A stretch of 64,000 nucleotides of DNA from assembly GCA_033675265.1 (NCBI GenBank), contig JAUJYZ010000209.1, forward strand, positions 301,001 to 365,000, given 5' to 3'. The translations under genes were made by a program, and so were the position numbers. Below the pieces are notes generated by a model. The model was not told the DNA's origin. It searched no databases and saw only the letters and a list, made by a program, of their open reading frames with translations. This document shows, one piece after another, positions 1 to 9,849 of this stretch (its first letter is position 1; each line of letters opens with the position of its first letter). Source of the stretch: Actinostola sp. cb2023. Taxonomy: Eukaryota; Cnidaria; Anthozoa; Actiniaria; Actinostolidae.

Positions 1-270
1 AAGGAAGACTTGTCCCATTCTATATAACGGTACACCATTCTATATCCCTTCAACGGAGCCTCTACTCGGGTATAATCGCTCCCCTTACTTAACTAACCAA
101 AGTACCATGCACGCACTAGGTTATCGGCATTTCATCGGAAGATGTCTTAGACATACGCCCTTTGGTATTCGCTTGGACAGGTTCAGATCTGTGGAGCGTA
201 GTGCACGTTGCATGATTTCATGGAAATGGACGTATTGCACAACATTTAAAATACTTTGTTTCTAATTTAG

Positions 271-819
271 GAGCCTGGAAAGAGTGCTGCTGAAGAAAAA
301 ACGAGCAACCTTTTCGATGCCAACTCGCCAATCTTCCAGAAGGCCATCTATACCTGCCTTGGATTAGTTGCCGCTTTGACCGTCTGTGGACTAATCTGGG
401 AGTTTGCATACTGGAGGCCACGCCAACCTAAAGAGGCCAAAACAGGTGAGAATTCATTCGATGGACGGTGGACAGACCAGGATCCGACTATGTATCCCTG
501 GTCAGTACATCTGTAAGCTGGAGTAAAGGCAACCACTGAAGAAGACAATGATGTAATCAGTCCAAATCGATCCGATTACTAAAATATTACCTTCATTTGC
601 TGTTTTTCAGAAGTGGAGCGCATCGTGACCCCAGAGACTTCTTACGAGAACCTCGTCGCACAACAGTGTGCTGAAATCGAGGAAGCAATGATGAATGAAG
701 TCCAGCGTTTCTACATCGCTTGGAACAAGAAACTCGAGGAGCTGAAGCGTCGTAATTGTCAAATGAGCACCAGCGATGTGAATGTCTTGGGTATGGGTGG
801 AGACGGTAGAAGCTTTTAG
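271..819 (+). CDS. Last two exons of an unrecognised single-pass membrane protein (5' end outside window)
   Basis: Two exons fit together: 271-445 (acceptor ending tctaatttag, donor cag|gtgaga after one base of a codon) and 611-819 (acceptor tgtttttcag, two bases completing the codon, stop TAG at 817-819). The first exon encodes a hydrophilic stretch, then one hydrophobic segment of about 22 residues (AIYTCLGLVAALTVCGLIW) followed by basic residues (WRPRQPK), which suggests a membrane anchor with the basic side cytoplasmic. The second exon is charged and probably helical (EIEEAMMNEVQRFYIAWNKK, then LEELKRRN), ending in a Gly-rich tail GMGGDGRSF. I do not recognise the family. It converges tail-to-tail with the SIPA1L-like gene on the other strand. 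Exon structure is seen directly; topology is inferred. Confidence 0.6.
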
Positions 820-1191
820 AAACTTTGCACCATATTTTGTATAAAACACCATTAGGTACTACACTATCAAATCACATCTCACTGAATATTATTCGTCAAA
901 GCATTTCGGGTGAAAGCAACCTTTGTGGTTTGATTTTGTTTATGTTTCTGACAGATTGTCAGCAAATTAGGGGGCCGCTATTCCCATAGAAATTAGCCCT
1001 GTTAAACATAGTCATGTCAACGAATCGATCTAACGGCTCAGCAGATACCTATGGGTAGTACCGCGATGCATGCAAATCTATAAGCACCAGCGATCTCTTT
1101 CAAAGCGCTAAATTATCTCATTGAGATATGTGGCCCTTACTTGGGCCAACAGAAGTAACGCACATCTGATTGGAGGCGACGCCGGTGTGTG

Positions 1192-1283
1192 CACAGGCAG
1201 CCCAACCATTCCTTTTGAGGCTACTAAATATCATTTTATTTCATTATTTAGTAGCCTCAAAAGGAATGGTTGGGCTGCCTGTG
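1192..1283. repeat. Perfect long hairpin (39-bp arms, 14-nt loop)
   Basis: The arm 1192-1230 (begins cacaggcagcccaacc) is exactly the reverse complement of 1245-1283, with loop tcattttatttcat. No mismatch is visible, so the fold-back is young or under constraint. It could be the remnant of a fold-back element, the stem of a small-RNA precursor, or a cloning or assembly fold-back. No coding frame crosses it. Confidence 0.85.
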
Positions 1284-3697
1284 TGTAGACGGAGTATGAG
1301 CGGATACATCAGTATTCAACCCTGGTGACGTTGTTCACATGGCGAACAATTTCATACACCATGGCCGCGAGCATGCGCAATGCTCACTCGTATTCAACTG
1401 CGGGTCACTTCAAAATTACAGAGAAAACAGTGCATTTTCATTCAATTTTTGTCGTACCTCTTATATCATTACGGTTCCTCAATCTCCACAAGTCCCAAAT
1501 CATTCTTTCATACTTCGTCTCGCCCATGGTTAGTGTTTCTCTCATGTGGAATATGCCTAACATTGTTCCCAAGTCCGTTGAAAAATAGGTATAATTAGCT
1601 AAGCATCCGCCATACTGTCTTTGTAACTGACCCGAGATGCCGTACAGTTATTGTAGTTCAGAACATTTTTCAGGAGTTCGAGCTTCTTTCCACAAGTCTG
1701 ATTCGAAAGTTCAAGTGTCCATTTCAAATAACTCCTTATTAAAACCGCTGAAAATGACCTCTTTGGTTGTTCCCAAATCGTTTACAACTTGGTAGTTTTT
1801 CGGTAATTATCCCATTGTTGTCCTTTTGGGTTTTTCCGTAGCGATAACTCTTGCGTTTGAAACACAATTGTGCGTTTGTGAACGATCTATTGGGAAATTG
1901 AGTATTACAACCTTGTTACAGAAAGATCAAAGTTTCTGATGAAGTATGTTTTATGGAGATCGGCGTTACTATGGCAACGCTGAGAGAGAATTCCTCTTTT
2001 TACATATTCTCGATTTCTATAGATTCTAGGGGGTTATTTTTGGGAAATGCTCTTTTGATCTTATAGTGGGCATAATTGTCTCTAGTTCTAGTGAATACAA
2101 GCAAATTCTGTGAGAGCGTTTTTGAGATATCTTCGATGAAAATGTTTGAGTATATAATTCAAGCGTAAATAAAGTAATTAAATCAATCACCTGAAATCCA
2201 AGTAAATCGGGCGTATCAAAATTCAATTTTAGTCTTCAATTGTTGTAATGATATTGAACTACTTTTCTGGAAAAGTTGAGAGAAATCGCTTGCAATGATA
2301 TCGGACAATGTGAGCTCAAGTCATACACGATGAGGTGTTTACTATGCTCTTGTTGTCCACAATTCGTTCTATTTTTACTAAAAAAGTCATAATTAAAAAT
2401 GCCGTCGGTAAATTTTGTTTAAAATTGATAATGCTCAAATTTAGATTGTAGCTGAGATGTTATTGTAAAATCAAGCTCATTGAAACATTTTAAGGCCGCC
2501 AAATATGAGCTTCAAATCAGAACATTTTTCAACCAGTTTTAGTTGTTGATTCATTATGCAGCTCTTTTAATTTTGTTCTAGTTTGGCACCTTCTCTTGTG
2601 CATTCCACCTTGCGAACGCTCTTCCGAAATATGCTAATCTGCAGTATTCGATAATAACAATAGACAAAAATTAAAGCAGTGTAATATCACACAATCGCTC
2701 TAATTTTACGATAAAAGGCCAATGTTTTCTTAGAATAAAAACGTGTCATTTACGCGCCAGCAATGTCATCCGCTGACTGTATGAAATTGTTCGCCATGGT
2801 AATTTGAGGTGATTGTATAATACCTAACTCAACATTCAGTGTAAATAGCAAAGTAATCGGTATAACTAGTTAACTTACATTTAAGTGATTTAATGATCGA
2901 GTCAATAATATAATACTTTATTAATTCTCCCCATGGGGCTTTTCAGACTGATTACTACAAAACTAATGTACAACGATAATTTTAAAATGTCGATATGAAA
3001 TGTCAATGAAGTTTGGTTGCATCTATGGGTGGAGCAATAAAACCTGTTCTGAAGGCTTTGTTGTTGCCAAACCAGAACAGAGAATCAAACCAAGCAAAGC
3101 AACGTTACATGACTCGTTCTTCGAAGGATAATTGTATACAATATAATTATAAATACCTTTCATGTTTCATATAATACATGTAGAATTCGAGAGTTATTGA
3201 GCCTTAATTGAATACTATATCTGTGATATTTAATACATTAAACCTCCACTAGTGTTCAGAGGCATAAAATCGGCCAAATTATATATAATCCAAATACTAC
3301 CAAAATATAGATCATTCTTGATAAAAACTGCGTTAATTCATTACATAACTATTAAACTGTTCATGGTGTAATTATAACTGCAGAACACACGCTATCAAGG
3401 ACTATATTGCATTCCACAGCCCAGTATATATTTTCTTACATTTTAATCGTAATGCTACATCAACATATCATCATGCATCTTATTAATGCACCAAACGGCA
3501 CACCTGTAACAAATCAGTCAAATCAAACGAATCAGTGAAACTCGTAACCACACAGCTGCTGCCTCAACGACAATCAAAACCAACGCAAAGTCCAAACGCT
3601 ACATGAAAAAAGTGTTCGCAAAAGTACAACAAATGATTTGCAAAAGTGGCAGCTACATGTAGAGCACGAGTTTTATTTGATCGAGTATTACGCTGTA

Positions 3698-3721
3698 GCT
3701 CCCTCCCCAATTGGGAGGGAG
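3698..3721. repeat. Short near-palindrome (gctccctccccaa / ttgggagggagc)
   Basis: Two arms of 12-13 bases meet without a loop and differ by one base in the G run. Outer bases (cgct ... agcg) extend the stem. It looks like the tip of a degenerate fold-back element; no function can be assigned. Confidence 0.6.
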
Positions 3722-3957
3722 CGTAGCGTGTCACATGAGCCGTCTGAAAAATCAGGCTAGTATTATTATACACGAACACCATAATATGGTCAGTGAATGA
3801 TACTGATAACAGTCAGTATCGCCACAATCATCACTAATAACACAGTATTAACTGATAATTAGTCATGTATAGTCACTTCCAAATAAAAACATTGCTTTGT
3901 CAATTAGTTTCGTGTTTATATTGAATGATTGATATCAGTCTTAAAGACACTCAATCT

Positions 3958-5060
3958 CGTCCCCAGAGCCGTTATTTCTTACTGCGCATGCTCGACGAAA
4001 GAACTTGGCTCTGGAAAAGTCCAATGACCGGAACCCAGAATCTGGGTATTTTGTGACATGCGCATAAAAGAGACTTACCGGAAACAATATGGCGGACTCT
4101 CGATGGAGCTGTTCGGTTTGCCCTCGAGAAAATGGGTTTGGATGAAAGCTTTCATCTTAAAACGAAGCAATACGACGCCATGAAGAACATTGTAACACTC
4201 AACAATGATACTTTAGTAGTTTTACCCACTGGTTTACGGCAAATCGTTAATTAATGTTTGCCGCCGTTTCGTCGTTTGCCCGCTCGTTTATGATTCATGA
4301 AATCCTCTGCTTATCGTCTCTCTGTTGAATTCCTTGATGGTGGATCAAGTAAATAAGTTAAGAGAAAAAGGGATGTCGATCTCTAAATGGAAAGTTGATG
4401 AGGTAATACTGAATTAATACATGAACTGGTTTGTTTATATCGGGTTGTTATTGTAGCCAAGTGAAGTTTTAGTTATAAATTAACTAGTTTACATTTGAAA
4501 TCGTTATTGAAGCTCACATACAATGTAGCTTGTTCAAGTCTAAACCACTAGGTTTTTGGTGTATCAGGATGGATTTCCTACGTATTGGCACCAGGTCGAC
4601 AAAGGAATGTCTTTATAGTCGTCAGTTTTGTGCAATGGTTTACTTGTTTATATAGTATGTCAATTTCATCCCGTAAAGTATTCATCGTATAGTAATTGTT
4701 ATGTAAGCGAATCTTTGCTTTGAATAAACCAGTTGTCCTAGCCTTCGTCCTGTGTGGTTGTCTTTGAGTTCGATACTCTCGCCGCGTATCGCGTCCTTCT
4801 GAATCTCCCTCGTTCCTCCGGTCTATCCAAACGGACCTTGATCCACCTCAGGTCACATGAATTCTCTTTATTTTCAATTTTAGTCAGAAGAAGATATCAG
4901 TAAGCATGGCAATCTGTTTGTTTTGAAGGAATATCAATTCATTTCCGGTTTCTTTCTTTGTATTCCTAAGAACCAATCACAAAGCATGAAATATTGGACT
5001 TTTCCAGAGCCAAGTTCTTTCGTCGAGCATGCGCAGTAAGAAATAACGGCTCTGGGGACG
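3958..5060. mobile_element. Non-autonomous DNA element with 66-bp terminal inverted repeats
   Basis: Arms 3958-4023 and 4995-5060 are near-perfect reverse complements; both carry the blocks cgtccccagagcc, gcgcatgctcgacgaaag and ctctggaaaagtcca. The 1.1 kb body contains a plus-strand fragment of a RecQ-like helicase (separate entry) and otherwise AT-rich non-coding DNA. No transposase frame is present, so it would need one in trans. I did not find an unambiguous target duplication, so the superfamily is unassigned. Confidence 0.75.
4110..4401 (+). pseudogene. Broken RecQ-like helicase fragment inside the inverted-repeat element
   Basis: The frame around 4110-4235 reads VRFALEKMG, then a conserved-looking stretch ending in TLVVLPTG, the start of the Walker A motif of a RecQ-type superfamily 2 helicase. 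One surplus T just after PTG shifts the frame; ignoring it the text continues as a Walker A loop (YGKS). A second block at about 4296-4400 reads NPLLIVSLLNSLMVDQVNK and then LREKG, matching the region after motif I in RecQ helicases. Only the N-terminal ATPase part is present and in-frame stops follow, so this is a dead captured or decayed fragment. Family membership is from motif recognition, not a search. Confidence 0.6.
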
Positions 5061-5098
5061 ATTGTGGCTACAGTTAGGCCAGCGCGCATGCGCGGCGA

Positions 5099-5211
5099 CA
5101 CTGGAGAAAACGCGCTCTTCAAACCTTGGAATTTCATTGGGAATTAGTTGGAAAGCTTTGGACATTTCCAATAAACTTCCAAGGTTTGAAGAGGGTGCGT
5201 TTTCTCCAGTG
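5099..5211. repeat. Hairpin next to the inverted-repeat element
   Basis: The arm 5099-5130 (cactggagaaaacgcgctct, continuing) pairs with 5178-5211 with a few mismatches, leaving a loop of about 47 bases. It abuts the end of the preceding element and the polypurine array that follows. Confidence 0.65.
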
Positions 5212-5652
5212 GTGAGGGGGAAGTGAAGAAGAGGTGAGGGGAGGGAAGAAGAGGGGAGGGGAGGTGAAGAATAGGGGAGGGGAGGGAAGAAGAGGTGAGG
5301 GGAGGGAAGAAGAGAGGAGGGGAGGGAAGAAGAGGGAAGGGGAGGGAAGAAGAGGGGAGGGGAGGGGAGGGAGGGAGGGGAGGGGAGGGAAGGGGAGGGA
5401 AGAAGAGGGAAGAAGAGAGGGAGGGGAGAGAGAGAAGGGGAGGGAAGAAGAGGGGAGGGGAGGGAAGGGGAGGGAAGAAGAGGGGAGGGAAGGGCAGGGA
5501 AGAAGAGGGGAGGGGAGGGAAGGGCAGGGAAGAAGAGGGGAGGGAAGGGGAGGGAAGAAGAGGGGAGGGGAGGGAAGAAGAGGGGAGGGGGGGAGGGAAG
5601 GGGAGGGAAGAAGAGGGGAGGGGAGGGAAGGGGAGGGAAGAAGAGGTGAGGG
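5212..5652 (+). repeat. Polypurine G/A minisatellite (ggggaggggagggaagaaga-type)
   Basis: About 440 bases made almost only of G and A on the plus strand, with irregular alternation of ggggaggg, ggaagaag and gaggtgag blocks. Many closely spaced runs of three to six G make G-quadruplex or triplex folding plausible. Long open frames in every phase (Arg/Gly/Glu on plus, Ser/Pro/Leu/Phe on minus) are products of the composition, not genes. Confidence 0.9.
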
Positions 5653-5730
5653 TACGTGTAAAATACCATACCCACAATACCAATAACTGAGGTAAATAGG
5701 CATTTTCCATTCAGTTCCTGTACTAGTTTG

Positions 5731-6188
5731 TACATAGACCTTTTCACGGATAGACCGGAAGTAGCTGAACGGAGTGCATTCTGGTCTAGATTCGGCAAAC
5801 ACAACAATCCAGGCGCCATATGGGCTGCAATAATGACACGAAATACTCCTTGACATGTGGCATAATGACCCATCTAAGATTAGTAAAATATAGTAATCTC
5901 TAGTAACTACACTATACGGTGTACGACGTATAATTTTCATTTTATGCTCTTCAAATTGCCGTTATACACAAAGAAAAGAAGAAAAATAATAAAACGAACC
6001 TTTCTCGATATCTCGTGTCATTATTGCAGCCAAGCACGGCTCACCGAGGCATGATAAGTGAGTTTGTTTATGTTCTTCCTTAGTTCTTCGATCCAAAATG
6101 GTGCTCAGATTGTTGTGTTTGTGCCGAATATAGTCCACAATGCATTGCGTTCGGCCACTTCCGGTCTATCCGTGAAAAGGCCTATGTC
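5731..6188. mobile_element. MITE-like element with ~75-bp inverted repeats
   Basis: The left end (acatagaccttttcacggat, then agaccggaagt) returns inverted at the right end, and homology continues inward for roughly 75 bases (tctagattcggcaaacacaa against its partner near 6110-6140). The roughly 460-bp body has no coding potential. Confidence 0.7.
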
Positions 6189-6989
6189 TAGTCATCGAAG
6201 CGAATGTGGTAAGGTCTATAGGGATTAATCAAATAGAGATAATGGGTTTCAAGGACAACAGCTGATTGATACCAAGCAATAATGCAGACCACTAATTAAA
6301 CCATTGTTCTCTAATAGTTGTATAGAGTTAAGCTTTTTTAATAAAGTTATTACCAATTAAGAATATCTGTTTTGTAGTTACTTTCATATGTCAATTATTT
6401 TTAATGTTGTACAAAGTTCTAACTACAACGATAAAACATGTATAACAAAATGCGTTAAAACCACAACATGAGAGGCTTAGGAGGCACAGAAATGCAATCT
6501 GATTTCCAGACATATCAAGGATAGGGGTTTAGGTACTCGTCGCGTGGTCTCTTTACTACTAGATGGCCTAATACACTTGCCACTATATTTTCCCATTTCA
6601 AACGTGATATGAACATTCTTTATTCCAAGTTTTTCCTTATCAATGTATTTGTTCATAAGACGTTGTACTCCAGTCATGGTCACATGGTCTGAAATGTCAA
6701 AACAGAGGCAAATGGGATCCATTTTTACCCTAAACCTCCCCTTATAAGAAAGATGGTCACTAAAATACTCTAAATAACACAAGAATAATTGTAAAATGTA
6801 AAATGAGTAAGAAGGTTGCCGAAACAGTTTCCCACTCCTTGTATAAGAGAACGTCGGGAAAGGATAACACTTCATGTGGATAAATTAATGTGTCCTTTCC
6901 AGAACAGGTGCATTTAATTGTCAGGGTATCATTGTGGTGTACCATGAATGACGTATCTCCCCATAACTTCATAAAATTGATTGTTTTTT
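6189..6989. other. Gene-free stretch with one unexplained open frame
   Basis: Mostly AT-rich sequence. A minus-strand open frame covers 6477-6875 (132 codons). Its middle part (KGRFRVKMDPICLCFDISDH and onward) looks less random than its ends and has an acceptor-like AG upstream, but I recognise no family and see no partner exon, so I do not call it a gene. Confidence 0.4.
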
Positions 6990-7331
6990 AAGGTGCAGTA
7001 ATACGAGCAACAAAATCGTGCAACTTGTCGCGCAACATTGTTCAGATTGTTGCGTTGCAAGTTGCAGAGCAATGTTTCTCGTATTACCACCGTTCGCGCA
7101 ACCTGTCGCGCAACAAATTAAATTTTCGGTTGCAGGTTGCAAAACTTTGTTGCATGAAGTAGAAAGAGCTGCTACTTTGCGCAACAAAGTTTTGCAACCT
7201 GCAACACGAAAATGTGTTGCGCGACCAGTTGCGCGAACGGTGGTAATACGAGAAACATTGCTCTGCAACTTGCAACGCAACAATGTTGCGCGACAAGTTG
7301 CACGATTTTGTTGCCCGTATTACTGCACCTT
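6990..7331. mobile_element. Full-length fold-back element (~155-bp arms)
   Basis: The sequence starts with aaggtgcagtaatacgagca and ends with its inverse, and the arms keep pairing almost to the centre (around 7155-7185), so nearly the whole 342 bp is one imperfect hairpin. The arms are themselves built from short related words (gttgcgcaac, gcaacttgc, gttgcaggttgc), giving an unusual internally repetitive inverted structure. No gene is present. Confidence 0.8.
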
Positions 7332-8065
7332 TAAGGAAATTCAAAGTTTCCTTCAAATGCTTGAGTAACCCCGACAATTTACAAAACACCATGCGTAACA
7401 AAAACATTGTTGCTAATAATTTGACTTACATCTAATATTAATAATAATAATAATAATGTGGATAAATGAATTAACTTTATACAAAGGTAGCCCAGACCAT
7501 GTACATTGGATAATCTAATAATAATCAAATCAATATTTTTGGATTGGAATTTGTCTGTTTTAGTATGGATGATATATACGATATATAAAATGTACAATTA
7601 ACTTTTAATACTACCATATTTGTTACGGATGGATAGTTTGTTGCTAAAATATTATTTAGATATCTGCATTCATATAACGGATGCATGATTGTCTAAGGAT
7701 CATTCTTGTGTATTCCAGATAGGATTTCCTAGCTATCTACTCTGTCGCATAAAATGTGACAAGAGAAAAGTAGTTTCAATTTTGGGAAGAAGATAATTAT
7801 GGGAACTTTGGTGAACTTTATCATAAAAAATTTATACTGCATGTCTGGAAACCATAGACTGAAACTAGTTTCAAAACCCTTCCTTTCACACCAAGCAAAT
7901 AGCATGCAACGCAAACAACAACACAGGGTGCTACTATTAGTGTAGCAAGAACACACCAGAAAACACTGTCGTAACAATAAAGACACTTTTCGTTAGAAAT
8001 GCCAAAGAGAACTCAATAAAAAGCTTAAAAATTCGAACTAATAACCCAAAAATCCTTTCATCATA

Positions 8066-8218
8066 GAGTCGTTTTCGTATGAGTTACCGCACCGCGCCTT
8101 GCCGTATTGATAGATTTTGATTGGATGAGATACATCTGCACGCTTTTTGATTGGTTCAGAAAGGAAGCCATTTGAGTGTCACGGTACCGTAGGCTTCCCA
8201 CTCATACGAAAACGACTC
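8066..8218. mobile_element. MITE family A, copy 1 (TA target duplication)
   Basis: Inverted ends gagtcgttttcgtatgag and ctcatacgaaaacgactc are flanked by TA on both sides (8064-8065 and 8219-8220), as expected of a Tc1/mariner-type insertion. The interior shares blocks such as tgattggatgagatacatct and agccatttgagtgtcacggt with the copy at 63520-63682. It lies about 40 bases past the stop codon of the SIPA1L-like gene, so it is probably in that gene's 3' UTR. Confidence 0.8.
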
Positions 8219-8259
8219 TATTGTCCCCAGCCCCGCCCTAGTTCATTTAGGTACTTTGA

Positions 8260-9849
8260 CTATGAACTAGACTTTTCTGCATTGCTAAAAAACCACTCGG
8301 TGAATTTTCGTAGTTGTTTGGACGCCGTCTGTAAATTTTCCTGTAGTTTCCTATTTTCTTTGACTGTCTTCTTTAGGTCTGACTCTAATCGTTGTTTCTC
8401 TTCACCTTCCTGGGGGAAAACACACAAGAAAACGAACAATAAGAAATATCGAATAGTCAAAAAAAAAATGAAACTCTTAAATGTGTGTGATCACTATAGT
8501 TTTCGATTCATTTCTTCCTTTTCTTCTTCTTTTTAAATTACACCCAGGAAAAGCTTGTTACCATGGTTTGTGATATTTTAGCATGGTTAAATGAATGGTT
8601 GAAAGTTCAAATGCGGAATTAGGAGTGACAGGGGTTTCAGCAAACAGTTGATGGCATACGCTACATGGTCATGGTTGGTCAATAAAGCCCCAACTTCCTA
8701 CCCCCTCCCCCAAATGGTAGCTACAGTATGTGTAACTCTACATAACACCATGAAACAGTTCTGCCCGGTAATAAAGAAACGTTTAATAACGATACAGTTC
8801 AAAAGATACTAACGAGGATATCAAAAGAAAAAAAACTTCAACATAGAAACAATCTAAAATTATTCCTCAAGCCTTTCGTTATATAGTTTATTATATATTA
8901 CCTTCATCAGTGCGTTTGATACGATGGCTAATTTCATCTCTAGCTCAGCTTCACGACCAATACTCTCTCTTGTAAACGAACTGCAAATAATCAACCAATG
9001 TTAATTTCGGGTTAAACTATAAGAAAGGGAAGATTGTCTATGGTTGGTTTACCTTTCTCCGCCTGATGGCTTAGAAACCTATAAACAGAGAAAGACAAAA
9101 GAAAATAAGAAAAGGGAATTTCATTTGCATTGATCGAGTTCCCACCGATTTTTTCAAGGCAGAAAATACGAGCATCCTTCACTGGTAGCAGATCGACGCA
9201 AAACACAACGACAACGATTCTGGAAGAGTACACACACCAAGTTCAGGGAGCGGTGGGTAGGGGGTTGCACACACACAGGGAGCGGTGGGTAGGGGGTTGT
9301 ACACAACGGGTGGTGAACTGTTTATCAATTGATCAGGATATGACACGCCAAGACAAAACAATAACAGATAACAACGATTATCAGCATATTAAATTAATCT
9401 AGCGTTAATCTAGTTTAAAACAAGGAAACGAGCAAAGGAAAAGGTCAAATCAATTGTAGCTGATAATCCTTGGCTCACGCATGCATGGAAAGCGTGTGAT
9501 CTAACAATTGTTGACTTGTATCAACACATTGCAACTCATTTTCACTGCATGGATTCAATTAGAGATGTATTAACACCGGAAACGAAAGTTATAACGGTTC
9601 AAAATGAATCTGTGTTACTTAGTAAAACACTCGTTGTAAAAACCATGGACTGCATGAACTATACTTAGCTGTTCAAGTTTAACAATGAGAAAACGGCAAA
9701 AACCTTGGAGCATTAGGAAACCATGATGCAGTTTGAACCGACAGTGGTTGAAATACTTACAGAGTTTGCTAATATCCTGTCATCAAAGCTATGCCTTCTG
9801 GGGACTACAGGGATGTGGAACTTGTGGGGTCCATGTGATTTGCCACGAC
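8260..9849 (-). CDS. SIPA1L: SIPA1L-like exons 20-23: C-terminal coiled tail and stop
   Basis: Exons 9761-9849, 9053-9078, 8902-8980 and 8260-8409 read in order [15 protein letters not shown] and [39 protein letters not shown] and VSNALMK; then a heptad-like helix [20 protein letters not shown] ending [16 protein letters not shown] before TAG at 8260-8262. The RxFTEWFF signature close to the stop is typical of SIPA1L C-termini, which dimerise through a coiled coil. All four exons are in consistent phase with exon 19's donor. Confidence 0.87.

Larger units (their letters stand above)
820..3957. other. Gene-free stretch downstream of the membrane-protein gene
   Basis: AT-rich sequence with only short chance frames on both strands. 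It holds the perfect hairpin at 1192-1283 and a near-palindrome at 3698-3721. I see no exon-like frame with splice sites, no tRNA or rRNA and no further recognisable element. Confidence 0.5.

Noticed and set aside
4977..5940. 298- and 268-codon minus-strand frames rich in Ser, Pro, Leu and Phe
   Set aside because: They cross the polypurine array and two fold-back elements; composition explains them.
6477..6875. 132-codon minus-strand open frame as a gene
   Set aside because: No recognised motif, no convincing partner exon and no conserved start; left as unexplained sequence.
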